The notes beneath the pieces are model-generated. The model was not told where the DNA came from and did not search any database. It saw nothing but the letters and a program-made list of their open reading frames with translations. The position numbers were made by a program, and so were the translations under genes. A DNA stretch of 64,000 nt from Heterocephalus glaber. Taxonomy: Eukaryota; Chordata; Mammalia; Rodentia; Bathyergidae. Where the stretch lies: positions 6,824,094-6,888,093 of the forward strand of contig NW_004624743.1 of the NCBI RefSeq assembly GCF_000247695.1, written 5' to 3'. Positions 35,797 through 47,132 of this stretch are shown piece after piece (the first letter of the stretch is position 1; every line of letters starts with the position of its first letter).

Positions 35797-37925
35797 GTAT
35801 TAACTTTCCTCTTGCTGAGACAGAATACCTGACACACCCACAATTTAAAGGATGAAAGTTTAATTTATCTCAGTTTAGAAAATTCAGTGCATGACTGGCC
35901 AACTCCAAGGCAGAAACATGGTGAAGCGAAGCTGCTGAGTTCTTAGTGGCTGGAAAGTAGAGCCAGGAACAGTGCCTGGGAGGAAGAGGTCAGGAATCAG
36001 GCATAGAAAAGTAATGCCTGCATGGTCCACCCATGTACGTCCAGGAGCTGCTTTACTAATCGGCTAGGCATTTCTTAATCCATTGAAGTCGATGCATCAG
36101 AAGTAACCGTTTGTTGACTTTACATCCAAACACTTCTCCTTAAACCATATTTAATACCCAAATAAAGACAGTAGCAAGTTCATAATTCCACCTAACGTAA
36201 TACAACTGTCCCATGTACAACCAGAAATGTAATCCCTTCTCCCAAATCTCTGTAGACAGCATTTTTTAGAAGTCCAAATCTCTTTTTCTGAGACTCAAGG
36301 CCAACTGTGAAACTTCTGTCAAAATCAAAAACGGGTTATGTGATCCCAAGATATAATGGCATAGCATAGCATTCCCATTATAAAAGGGAGGAGTAAGGAG
36401 GATTAAAAATCAGGCCAAAGCAAGGCCAGCAGATCAGACATTCCTCTGTCGTTCCATATCTGGCATCCAGGGCACATGACCATAAGGTCTGAGTTCTGAA
36501 GGACTGGGGTGCTCCAGCCCATGGCCTTCCTGGTTGTAGCCTGTGTGTCCTCTCTCTGGCTGTCTCCACTCAGGGCCTGGACCTTTGCTCTGCAGACATT
36601 CTACTTCCGGAGTATTTTCAACTTCTGGGGTCGCCACTACACCTTTGGCTTCATTCCACAGCTGCACACATTGCCCTCTCAGGGGCTTCTTGCCTGACCT
36701 TCTAGACCCTTTGAAGTCCGGGTGGAAGTCTTCCTGACCCCACAGCGCTTATATTCTGCATGCAGTAAACCAGCATCACGTGGACAGTGCTACAGTTGGC
36801 TGCTAGCTCAGGTGGTTAAAGAGTCCCTTGGACCATGGCTGCAGCAGCCTCTGAGTGCCTGGATGGCCGAATCCAGTAAAATGAATCCTGGGGAACCAGT
36901 TCCCTAGCAGGCCCTTCATGAGCAGGAACCCAAGAGACTTTTCCCAGAGGAAAGGTTTGCTTACATCTTTGTGCCCGTGAATCTGTTTGGGGTAGGGTTT
37001 TGCTGAATCCCAAGAGACCCGTAAGTCACCCTCTTTGTTTCTGTGCAGAATGCTTGCTTTGTTTCTAATGGTGCCAGTAAGCTCTAGTAGCCACGCCTCC
37101 TTTGGTCCCAACTTTACACATGGTTCCTTCCAGTCTAGAATTTAAACCTTTCAATTTTTTCTGCTCTCCATTTTGCCCGATTCTCATCATAAATCAAGCT
37201 CAAAACAGCCAGGGGTAACCATACCTGAATATTGGCTCTCTTGAAATTTCCTCTTCCAGATTCATTCGTCTACCACCCTTAATCCAAGTCTCCAAGTCTT
37301 AGGACAGGAGCAAAATGTAGATGTTTTCTGCCATAGGGTAACACATATGGCTTGTAGTTCATATGCGGATGGACTCCTTGTTCCCAACTGAAACCTTGCA
37401 AACCTGGCCTTCACTGTCTGCATTCCTGTCAGCATCCCAGTCTTCTGTACTCTGTCCAGAATCACCTGTCAAGCTCACAGCATTCTCAGGCTTGTCTAGC
37501 CCCCTTCTGCAAACTTTTCCAAACTCTTTATAAACTACTTCTAAAGATTTCTAAACTACATGGTCAGGTGAAGTCAAACAAAGACCTCACTCTTGGTACC
37601 AATTTTTCTGCCATTGCTGTGATACAATAGCTGATAGCCACAACTAAAGAAAAGGTTTAACTCAGCTTGCAGTTTCAGGAGACCCAGTGCATGGCTGGTA
37701 GGCTCCAAGGTAGGAGCCTCATCTTGGAAAGGTGGTGGGAGAGCAGAGCTGCTTAGTTCACAGCGGCAGAAGAGCAGAGCAGCGGAGCAGTGCTGTGGAG
37801 GAAAGGCACCGAGAGGCAGGTGTAGTGCCACCCTGGGCCCGCCCACACACAGCCGGGAGAGCACATCACGGATCTGCTAGGGGTTCTTAATTCAAGGAAG
37901 TTAACATGTCATTATTGCCATTCTA
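35797..37925 (-). mobile_element. MaLR/ERVL-type LTR element with two LTRs
   Basis: Two diverged copies of one sequence face the same way: about 35797-36120 and about 37608-37925. They share aattcagtgcatgactgg/acccagtgcatggctgg, ctgagttcttagtggctgg/cttagttcacagcggc and cccatgtacgtccaggag/cccacacacagccgggag. The 1.5 kb between is internal sequence with no long retroviral frame, as expected of non-autonomous MaLR elements. On the - strand a TTGGTACCAAGAG follows the right-hand LTR, where a primer-binding site belongs. Boundaries are approximate. Confidence 0.65.
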
Positions 37926-38639
37926 TATTATGTTACTATACCAGGCTTAATATTTATGAATTATATTTAATTAAGCTACATCTAACCAGATGTGAAAAAC
38001 CTACTTCCATGGGAACTTTGCCTAGGCCTCATTGGAAAAAAAGCTTTCTCCCCAAAGCATGTCAGTTTAGTATCAAGTTATTTTTGTGTATACCTCTGTT
38101 TGTCTTACTGTGAAGTAACAAGAGAAGCATTGAAAAAACTGAATACCAGGAAAAACAGCACCAGCAAAGTATATTTCAAGGAAATGATAAGGCATCTCTA
38201 CCATATAATAGGACAAAGGAAAAATAGGTTAATATCAATTTGCTTCATTATGAAATACAAATATGAGAGCACGAAAGGTAGAATTGTAGACCAGTGCTGT
38301 TACCTGTTCTTCACTGTGCTATCGAATGCATGGTAGGCTGAGCACACTGAGCGAGCCTCGCAGTGGACTCTGCTGTCCACGTTAGCCAGGCCCTGCTGCG
38401 GCAGGCGGCCCGCGTGTGCTCGGCCCTCTCCTGAAGTGGGGTGGACAGCACGCACAGCTGTCGATTTTCCCAGATTACGCTCAGGGTTACTTAGAAGTTT
38501 CCTTTTAAACTTCAGACTGCTGATACTAGATTTGACGATTAACTATTTCAGAAGCACACATTGAAAGGCATTGCTGCATTAGTTATTCTAGTGAATATTT
38601 ATGTGGGAATTCTTACACTTGTACCTTTTCCTAGGCTCG
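37926..38639. other. RASA1 intron 11, with a small CpG-rich patch
   Basis: 38340-38470 has about ten CpGs in 130 bases (ctgcggcaggcggcccgcgt). No exon, promoter motif or repeat is recognised. Confidence 0.4.
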
Positions 38640-39320
38640 ATCTTGGCAGTATTTATTGTTTTATCTACACCTATGAAGGACATTTTTCTGGATATTAAGT
38701 TTTAGGTTGGCCATTATTTACTTTTTAAAGATAGTTTTCTGACTTCCAGCATTTTCATTGTCACACAAATTGTTGCTTTTTTTTTTTCCTTTTCCTTTTC
38801 TCTTAAGAGAAATGCATCCTTTCTGGATGCTTTTTATTTTTTCTTTAAGCAGCAAAACCAAAATATGCCTACCAGAAATTTTTAAATTACTTATCGTGAT
38901 ATTGAAGAGCTTCTTCACCCTGAGCCTGAGCATCTCCTGCCAGCTGAGTCTTTTAGGGTCCCTGAAGAGCTCTGCTGCATGCTCTCATTTCGGTATTCCT
39001 GCCAAACGTGTCTTTTCACCATGTCCTTCGTGTCTAATAATGAAGTTTTTCATCTTTTCTTCCTCTCTCTGCTTTAGGCTACATATTTTCTCCCGATCCT
39101 ACAGCTCACTAATCTGTGCTCCTACAGTTAAATCTGTTTATCGAGGTTTTAATGTTTATTTACATTTTCCCAGTTATTTCTAACTTGAGTCTTTCTTTAA
39201 TAGACATAGTTTTCTGGCAGAATCATAGTTGCCTATTTACTTAAAACTTTTATTTTTCCTGACTTTGTCATTAGATCTTGATTCTTGAAATGTCTTCTTA
39301 CATTTGACAGAATGGTAAAT
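38640..39320 (-). mobile_element. Probable ancient L1 fragment
   Basis: ctacagctcactaatctgtg, ctacagttaaatctgtttat and gaggttttaatgttta resemble the antisense of an old L1M 3' region (cttccagttcactaattctc...). Assignment is by memory only. Confidence 0.4.
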
Positions 39321-40657
39321 ACTGTGTATGAAGAGTAATGGAAACTAATGTCACTGCCACCAGAAGGGGTTGCAGGTGGAATGGGTGTACCCGTGCCGAA
39401 CCCTCAGGGTCAGTGGGGTTGGGTAGAGGTGCTCGGAGCTTGACTTGCCCTTACTGCGAAGACACAGTGCTCAGGGGCCGCAGCCGAGAGCCTTTTCCTG
39501 GGGCGCCCTGAATTCCATTTCCCTCTCCCAGCACACAGAAACTGCGGGCTTTTCTGCTTAGCATTTAAGCTTTTTAAAAAGCAGCTGCTGTTTTCCTACA
39601 CCGCTTAGGAACTGGCACATAGCTTGAGAGGAAAAGCGTGGCTAATGTCAGGCTGGGCTCAGGACGATCTCGCTCCTGGAGTGTTAATAGCTTTGTTCTC
39701 CAGAGCCTTCCACAACTGGCATTGGTTCCTTTGTTTTGTTTTGTTATACTTTATCCAGATAGAAGACACAGGTCATTTTCAGAATGAGAAGTCTCCAGTT
39801 ACACTCTCCGCTACTCTTATAACATCCTCAAAACATGAAAAGATGGTGAAAAGATGGTTTTCATCTTCCACAAGCGTGAAACTTGTGCTCTTTTTGTGCT
39901 CACTTGGGCAGCACATACCCTTTCTCTTTGTTTTGCTCTGGCCTCCTCATATTAACACATAAGAAGAAAATCTTTGTCCAAAGCGGCAAATAGAAATAAC
40001 ATATCGAGCTCTAAAAACATGCAGACCCTCATTAAACGTGTTATAAACATTTTCCAGTTTAATTAGAAAGATAGCACATATCCAAAACAGATATAAATTA
40101 GGAATGTACTTCTGCAGTATAATTTAGAAATTGTACTTATGTGCCAAACGATTTATAGTAGCGCATACTAAAGACATGATCTAATAACTGTTATCCACAA
40201 GTTAGGTTATCTAAACATCAGAACAAGCAATATATGAGATGATGTTTTCACCTTAATATACGAGGGGAAAAGGTCAGTTTATTAAAGAAAACCTAAAATA
40301 CAGACTGTTATAAACAAAATCAGCCATGGTCTGTGAGAGGTAATCAGTAAGGACATTTTTGGTCTAGGAATATTTCTAGTCTTTTTTTCCAGAAACATAA
40401 AGTTTTTAGATTAACTATGTGCATTTCTAGCAATTTTGCTTTCTTTACACGTTTACTATTTCTAATGTCTTTCAAAATGACATAGCACTTTACTTCAAAA
40501 GACTGATTTTCTTTTAAGTAATGATCTGGTACAATGTGTTATTTCTTGAAGTGATAATTTTATATAAATTATATAATTATATATTTTTTTAGTTTGGGTA
40601 AATATTTTAGTAGTCATTGTAAAAGTCTTAATACATTTTTTTGTTTGTATTTTAAAG
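39321..40657. other. RASA1 intron 11, 3' part
   Basis: 39340-39540 is GC-richer than its surroundings without a recognisable feature. The rest up to exon 12 is A+T-rich; apart from a U6 fragment nothing is assigned. Confidence 0.4.
39896..39918 (+). pseudogene. U6 snRNA 5'-end fragment (second)
   Basis: gtgctcacttgggcagcaca, then tac, matches the first ~23 bases of U6 with two changes, then stops. Confidence 0.55.
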
Positions 40658-40745
40658 GCCAAACTGTTTTCAGATTGTAGTTCAGCACTTTAGTGAAGAA
40701 CATTACATCTTTTACTTTGCAGGAGAAACTCCAGAACAAGCAGAG
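40658..40745 (+). CDS. RASA1: RASA1 exon 12: PH domain, second half (residues 537-566)
   Basis: The acceptor is gtattttaaag and the donor GCAGAG|gtaaga. The exon reads PNCFQIVVQHFSEEHYIFYF then AGETPEQAE. It covers the later strands of the PH domain and ends in phase 0. Confidence 0.96.
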
Positions 40746-41441
40746 GTAAGAGCATTATTTCTTTACTGTAAATCTGTTAGCCCATGTTTTCTTACCAGAG
40801 TAGGAAACTGTTGCATTTAAGATAAAGTGATAAAAAGATTTCAGTAAACCTAAATTGTTCTCTCTTTTTTTCTGGAGCAGTGTTATGTTTAAACATTGAA
40901 AAAATATAGTCAAAATTTAAATATTAGGCTGAAATGATTTTTTAAAATCTAGGTTTAGAAATAAATATCAGATCCTCTTCTGTGTTTCTGCCTGTATCAT
41001 GGTCTTAAGAAGAGAGCAGAGTGCTGGTCCCCTCAGGCTTCACATGGGCAGTCAGTCAGCTTTGCCCCTGGCTGTTTGTATCAAGTTAGATTCTGCCAGA
41101 GCAGTCTTAGGTGTTGGAGCTTAACACCCCCCCCCCCCCCGCCGGTAGTGTGTGTTTGAGAAAAACAATCTATTTAATGAAAATTATATTGTTTTACTTA
41201 ATTAATGGCCACACATTAATATACTTAGCATTAATTAGGGATTCTCCATAAAATCAAGTAATTTTTTATAAAACTCTTAAGTTTTGGGTTATTGTTTTAC
41301 TTTATTGGGACATTTTAAAGTTCAGTATACTCTGAGACTAAAAATGGCAGTCTAGAGAAGGACAAAACTATTGAATTTGAAGGAAATAAATTGATGGTCA
41401 GAAATCAGATTATTTCTTTGAAATGCTGTTGTTTTTTATAG
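40746..41441. other. RASA1 intron 12
   Basis: Holds a C14 run with GCCGG near 41125-41143. Otherwise nothing recognised. Confidence 0.6.
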
Positions 41442-41519
41442 GATTGGATGAAAGGTCTGCAGGCATTTTGCAGTTTACGGAAAAGTAGTCCAGGGATGTC
41501 CAATAAACGCCTTCGCCAG
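41442..41519 (+). CDS. RASA1: RASA1 exon 13: PH C-terminal helix and linker to C2 (residues 567-592)
   Basis: The acceptor is gttttttatag and the donor CGCCAG|gtaaaa. The exon reads DWMKGLQAFCSLRKSSPGMS then NKRLRQ. DWMKGLQAFC is the C-terminal helix with the invariant PH-domain Trp. It is 78 bases long and phase 0 at both ends. Confidence 0.96.
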
Positions 41520-42074
41520 GTAAAACTTAATTGAATTTGTTGTAATTAGCACAATTTTTGCTGTCATTATGCTCTTTTTATTACTGTGTGAATGATTTTG
41601 GACATTTCTTAAGCGAAGAGAGGTTATTTTCAGACATTTTAAAGTCCTGGTTTCAGTAGCAGGAAAAGTATTGCTCAAAGAGGATGTTTTTTTGTATACC
41701 TCTTTCTGCTTCTTAGTGTTAATGCTGACTTTTGAATAAAAATGAAGGATTACTTATTCTTCCACTTAAAATAACAATACCAAATCAGCAATAGGAAATA
41801 CTCAGTTGGACATGTTTTTCCTTCAAATTATTTTGCCTTGTATCAAAAAAGTAGAACTATAGATTTTGGAGATTTTCATTCTGTACTAATTATTTCTGAA
41901 ATTCACTGGGTAACTCTTAGGTAACTCTTAATATCCAATCTAATTTGAAACCTTAACCTGGCTTATATTTTTGTTTATGGAAAATTAAGCTAGGCTTTCT
42001 CATTTCTGTGTATGTAAGAGCAGCTTTTTAGACTCCACTTCGTGGGTTTTTCTTTTTCCCTGCTAACCCTAGAT

Positions 42075-42154
42075 CAGTGGTGGCAAACCTATAGCACGTG
42101 TGCCATGGCGGGCTGTTTGTGTCATTGAAAGCTCTAAAAGGTTCGCCATCACTG
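42075..42154 (+). mobile_element. 80-bp hAT-type MITE, complete
   Basis: Its ends are cagtggtggcaaacct and aggttcgccatcactg, inverted repeats matching at 14 of 16 bases. It is flanked by ccctagat and ccctggac, an 8-bp duplication with two differences, as for hAT insertions. A truncated relative lies at 4186-4243. Confidence 0.75.
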
Positions 42155-42854
42155 CCCTGGACAGTTGGAAGAAAGGCACATTATGACACTCCTGGGATTT
42201 GGAGGAAAATTTAATACAATAACGTGACTCCTATTTATGGGAATTTGCACTATACTCACTGAACTTAACATACTTGTTCTACTGAAATGGATAAATGGTT
42301 AATATTTAGCCGACTAGTCTCTGTAGTGCAAAGTCTTGGTCCTTTTCCCAAAGATATTTAATTTTACCCATAATCACTACATGCCTTTAGAACATTTTAT
42401 GAACTACGGAAAATCAGATTCAGTCTTTTGCAAAAACAGCAAGTTGTGTCTTGTGTGAAGTATGAGCCATGAGAGTTTTTGTAGATATAATTGTAGATAA
42501 TCTCTCTTAAGCCCTTTTTGTGTGTCAGATGCTCTGTGTTCTGTACATAACATTGTTTCTAGTCCTTACAACAACTACCAGTGTACTAAGCTTGAATTTT
42601 GTATCTTTTTCTGTAAAATCAGAAGGTAGAATCAGTGTCTAGCCGTGTAATATATTTTATATAACGATAACGATCTCCTTCCTAGGCATTATATAACATT
42701 TGGGATTTAGGTTTGGGTAGTCACAGTTGTTTAGATTATTAAAGAATCCTCTTCTCAGTTTATTTCATTATTACTGCACAGTCACAAAATAAAATCTCAT
42801 CATTTTTGTATATTTTTTAAAGTGGGAAAATTTTAAAAGCTTGAATTTTAAGTA

Positions 42855-43026
42855 CAGTGGACACTTGACTTAGGAACTTGATCACTTCCCAAGGGCTGGT
42901 TGTAACTATGCCAGTACAGCTGAGATCTGGATGTTTACTGGGCACACGCTATAGATGACAGGAGGCAGATGAATCTTAACCCAAATTGTTCGTATACCAG
43001 GCCGGTTTTAATTTGAGGGCCCACTG
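42855..43026 (+). mobile_element. 172-bp mariner/Tigger-like MITE
   Basis: Starts cagtggacacttgactta and ends gagggcccactg, imperfect inverted ends, with TA on each side (42853-42854, 43027-43028). Confidence 0.6.
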
Positions 43027-43191
43027 TACATGAATATTTTGTGGTGTGTCACAGGAAAGGAAAAGATGGCTCATATCTTCTGAAAACGGAAAAATAAGTC
43101 ATTGTTTTTGGTTTTGTATTTTGCATTTGTTGCTCTGAAACCTAACACATAATATTTTGGCCCTGGGTAGTAATTTTTATGTTTTCTTTAG

Positions 43192-43349
43192 GTCAGCAGC
43201 CTTGTTTTACATATTGAAGAAGCCCACAAACTCCCAGTAAAACATTTTACCAATCTGTATTGTAATATCTACCTGAATAGCGTCCAGGTAGCAAAAACTC
43301 ATGCAAGGGAAGGACAAAACCCAGTGTGGTCAGAGGAATTTGTCTTTGA
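43192..43349 (+). CDS. RASA1: RASA1 exon 14: C2 domain, first part (residues 593-645)
   Basis: The acceptor is tgttttctttag and the donor TTTGA|gtaagt. The exon reads VSSLVLHIEEAHKLPVKHFT, NLYCNIYLNSVQVAKTHARE, then GQNPVWSEEFVF. This matches a C2 domain (LxLHIxEAxxLP ... NPVWxExFxF). The NLYC at residues 613-616 has Leu (CTG, 43255-43257) where C2 domains usually have Pro. The exon ends in Asp645. Confidence 0.95.
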
Positions 43350-43863
43350 GTAAGTGTTTAATGATCTTTTTGAAACCATACTGCGTTTCTTCCCCCCTCC
43401 TCTCTCTCCTCTCTCTGCCTCTCTTTCCTCCTCCTGTCTTCATCTCTGTATTTATACTGTCAGAACAAGGTACCAAATTTAGGTGTTTCAACAGTAGACA
43501 ATTTTGTTTCTGTGTTGTATTTGTTCACCTTCACTAGTAAAGTGCTGTGCCTTTGGCTTTTTGCCTAATTATTTATACAGATTAGCATTACTTACAAGTG
43601 AAACCCATACAAAATGCTTTTTAGTTGTTTCCAGGACTAACCTGAATTATTGGTAGCTTAGGAGGTTAACACTGGTAGGAAAAGTGTATAATTTGCTTGT
43701 CGGTATTGTTGCATGCTGAGTGATAAAATATGTTTTGAATCCAGTTTTAAATTTAGCATGCTCAAGTTTTGAAATAAGGGGCTTATTTGACATTAGAATT
43801 GAAGGAATCAAGTTGTCATACATCAGAACATTTTGTTAATTATTTTTTTCCTTGCTTCTTTAG

Positions 43864-43940
43864 TGATCTTCCTCCTGACATCAATAGATTTGAAATCACT
43901 CTTAGTAATAAAACAAAGAAAAGCAAAGATCCTGATATTT
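43864..43940 (+). CDS. RASA1: RASA1 exon 15: C2 domain, middle (residues 645-671)
   Basis: The acceptor is tgcttctttag and the donor ATATTT|gtaagt. The exon reads DLPPDINRFEITLSNKTKKS then KDPDI. It is rich in Lys near its end. It joins exons 14 and 16 with single bases left on each side. Confidence 0.95.
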
Positions 43941-45063
43941 GTAAGTTGATAAGAAACTTTCTAAAGTAAAGCATATTTTATAAATTTTTACAATTCATAA
44001 TGAAATGTCTTAATATGGAAATTACAAAGCAAAACAGGAATGCAAATGTAATTTCAGACAATTTCTTACTATACTTTTTTAATCTAGGAATAGAACTGAA
44101 CTTTCTTAACTGAAGCCCTTAAGACTAAAATAGAAATCTCTCTCACTCCCTTTCCCAAATAATAAGAACATGAAAATGGTGACTGGCCAGTTTTCTGTGG
44201 GTCTTTCTCCCCTTCCCTCCTTCCTGCGTTTTAGCTTCTTCCTACTCTCCTACACAGAAGTGCTGTAGTCGCGCATGGTATTTATGCGCCAGCACAGTCG
44301 GACGCTCCGGGCCTTGCTGTCTCTCCTTAGTGGACTTCTTCCCAGCCTGCTGCTAACAGATGCTGGTGGCAGTTAGCCGTGCACATCAGGGTGTACTAGG
44401 TGATACCTTCTTTAAAATTCAGGCCTAGGGGAGGAAATCATGTCTATTAACAGATAGATCAAACCCTGAATTTGTCTCTGTGAAATGTTTAGTCTGTTGT
44501 TACTACTTAAACACTTTTGTACTGTTTCCCACTAACTACTTTTTTTTTTTTTGGTACCAGGGATTGAACTCTGGTCCTTGCGCTTGCGCAGCAGGCGGCG
44601 AAACCACTGAGCTAAATCCCCAGCCCCCCATTACTTTTATGATAAAATCAGAGTAATGACAGAAAGCTATACTCTCTTATCTGGACTGCTTGCATGCTCT
44701 CTTACCTTTTTACTTAAGCTTGCAGGTCACCTTAAGGTTTACCTGCTTGCAGTGGGTTTTTGACCTTTCTAGGCCTAATTATGTGTTACTTCTCTGTATT
44801 CTCAAAGCATTAGTGACTGTTACTTATCACACTGTACCATAACCGATTTCCACCTTCTTGGCTAGACATGTCACGTGTTACTCAGCTCTGTACCCGAGGT
44901 CTTCAGCTATCATAGAGTCTAGCAGATACGGAGTTTGTTATGTTGCTGAAGTGCTTCATTGAAAAGCTGTAACATTAGAGAGGACTGGACTTCAGGAAAA
45001 TTTACTTGCATGGCTAATGACAGTGGTACCTTTTTTATGTAATCATGTGTTTTCCTTTCAAAG
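43941..45063. other. RASA1 intron 15
   Basis: Contains one ID SINE (44540-44626) and a small CpG cluster at about 44265-44315. Nothing else is recognised. Confidence 0.5.
44540..44626 (-). mobile_element. ID SINE
   Basis: Poly-T, ggtaccagggattgaactct to gagctaaatccccagcccc. Confidence 0.9.
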
Positions 45064-45236
45064 TATTTATGCGCTGCCAGTTGAGCCGGTTACAGAAAGG
45101 TCACGCCACAGATGAGTGGTTCCTCCTCAGCTCCCATGTACCACTCAAAGGCATTGAGCCAGGGTCCCTGCGCGTGCGAGCACGATATTCCATGGAAAAA
45201 ATCATGCCAGAGGAGGAGTACAGTGAGTTTAAAGAG
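45064..45236 (+). CDS. RASA1: RASA1 exon 16: end of C2 and approach to the GAP domain (residues 671-728)
   Basis: The acceptor is tttcctttcaaag and the donor AAAGAG|gtgatt, a weak but usable donor. The exon reads FMRCQLSRLQKGHATDEWFL, LSSHVPLKGIEPGSLRVRAR, then YSMEKIMPEEEYSEFKE. The SLRVRARYS segment is the last C2 strand. The part after it begins the catalytic fragment (about residue 714 onward). Confidence 0.95.
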
Positions 45237-45496
45237 GTGATTATTCTTCATCTATTTTTAATGGCATTATTTACAGAAACATTGAGTTAAACGCAGTAAT
45301 TTCATTCCTCCATGGCACACAGTAGCCTGAGGTTAAGAAACTTCGTATTTGGTCTCAGAGACCAGACATGTGTAGGTGACAAACTCACTCTTTTTTAATA
45401 CATGTATTCAGTGGACATATTTCTTATTAAACATGAACACTGTTTCCCACTTGCCTCTCTGGAGATGCATCGTGCCTCTCTTCGTGTCGTTTCTAG

Positions 45497-45656
45497 CTTA
45501 TCCTACAGAAGGAGCTCCATGTTGTCTATGCTTTGTCACACGTATGTGGACAAGACCGAACACTACTGGCTAGCATCCTCCTGAGGATTTTTCTTCATGA
45601 AAAGCTTGAGTCATTGTTGCTGTGTACACTAAATGACAGAGAAATAAGCATGGAAG
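45497..45656 (+). CDS. RASA1: RASA1 exon 17: RasGAP domain, N-terminal helices (residues 729-782)
   Basis: The acceptor is gtcgtttctag and the donor GGAAG|gtagag. The exon reads LILQKELHVVYALSHVCGQD, RTLLASILLRIFLHEKLESL, then LLCTLNDREISME. These helices form the start of the RasGAP fold. The exon ends with one base of Asp782. Confidence 0.96.
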
Positions 45657-46677
45657 GTAGAGTATGGATGTGTGATATTTTTAAGCTTGGGCTATTCGAT
45701 TTTATATCTCATACATCTGTCTTCGTGTATATTAAAAAACTATCATGTTACAAAGTAAGTTATTCTGTTTTCCTTCACTAAAGTTGGGATGTCAGTTCTA
45801 ATCTTATGTTGGGTAATATGGGGGCGAGTATTTCTAATACAGGTTTCTGTCATGGAAGATTATATTAGAAGCCATAGAAAATCGTTGCTGTTCAGATCAG
45901 TGGTCCAGAGTATTTCGCTCTTGAGACTAGTTTGGTTTACTTAACCATACTCTTTCCTTTATTTTTTATTTACTAATTGATTGCAAAGAAGTTTAGTGTT
46001 AGTTGGATTTTATAGCTAGGCCATTGGACACAGTGCTTTTAACAGCTTTCTATGTCAGAATAATCCATTTTCCCCAACACTTTGATTCACCAAATCCTTG
46101 TTCCTAAATACTGTAGTTCCCATAATCAACTGTAAAGTCTAGAACTATTTCCTCCTAATCATGAAAGTTATTAAAAATAAAGGTTTGTCAAGAAATAGAT
46201 AATTGGTGGTACATATTTTACACAGACTTTTTTTCTGATAGTTGAGTTTTATTGGAATTTTATTAAAACTCAGTGTCTATGTTTTAGCTAATAAATGTAT
46301 ACTGGGATTTTATGTTATACTCTTACTTGGAAATGGACTCAAATTTTTCAAAACATGAAATTAGTGTTCAGCAAAGCAGAGTCTTGATCCTAGTTTTATC
46401 ACTAACTGGGCAACTGATTTTAGAAAATGATAAACCATTCTGAGCCTTTATTTTGTTCCCATAAATGCAATGTTATTCAGTCCTTCTTTTTATGATTTAA
46501 TGATCTGATACATGTAAAATTCTTTTACAGTTAAATCTTTAGAAATAAGTCATTATAAATTTTCAATGCTGCATGCAAGATACATATTTAAATGGCTATA
46601 CTTGAGGAAAAATAAATTCATTTCCAGTTTGATCACAGTATAGTTTGTATCTGTTTCTTATGTAAATATTTGCATAG
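45657..46677. other. RASA1 intron 17
   Basis: A+T-rich; no repeat or other feature that I can support. Confidence 0.55.
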
Positions 46678-46820
46678 ATGAAGCCACTACCTTATTTCGA
46701 GCCACAACGCTTGCAAGCACCCTGATGCAGCAGTATATGAAAGCCACTGCTACACAGTTTGTTCACCATGCTCTGAAAGACTCCATTTTAAAGATAATGG
46801 AAAGCAAGCAGTCTTGTGAG
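46678..46820 (+). CDS. RASA1: RASA1 exon 18: RasGAP domain with arginine finger (residues 782-829)
   Basis: The acceptor is atttgcatag and the donor TGTGAG|gtaaga. The exon reads EATTLFRATTLASTLMQQYM then KATATQFVHHALKDSILKIM, then ESKQSCE. The CGA at 46698-46700 is the catalytic arginine finger (Arg789 by counting), which enters the Ras active site and stabilises the transition state of GTP hydrolysis. Confidence 0.97.
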
Positions 46821-46857
46821 GTAAGAATGTAACAGTTTTTGTTTCGGGTTGGTTTTT

Positions 46858-47043
46858 TTCTGTGGCCAGGGATTGAACCCAAGGTCTTGACACTGAGCTA
46901 CTTTCCTAGCCCGTTGTTCTTTTTTCTTTAAATTTTGAGCCAGGGTCTTGCTGTGTTGCCCAGGCTAGGTTCAAATTTGAGATCTTTCTGCTGCAGCCTC
47001 CCAGAATGCTGGGATTACAGTAATGTACTACCACCTCAGGCTA
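46858..47043 (-). mobile_element. B1+ID composite SINE
   Basis: tggccagggattgaacccaa (ID part) followed by gagccagggtcttgctgtgt and gctgggattacagtaatgta (B1 part), reverse strand. Confidence 0.8.
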
Positions 47044-47097
47044 AAAATGTAATGTCTTAAAATTTAATTTTTTAATTATTTCAGTAAATAACATTTT

Positions 47098-47132
47098 ATT
47101 TATGTATGTATGTATGTATGTATGTATTTATT
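47098..47132 (+). repeat. (TATG)n / (TTTA)n microsatellite
   Basis: Six TATG units, then TTTA units; it merges into the A-tail of the adjacent reverse ID SINE, from which it probably arose. Confidence 0.9.

Noticed and set aside
36803..37111. Several 60-100 codon frames on both strands in 36378-37864
   Set aside because: All fall in the MaLR-type element; none resembles gag, pol or another protein.
38758..39183. 141-codon + strand frame
   Set aside because: Lies in a probable ancient L1 fragment read in the antisense direction; low-complexity start.
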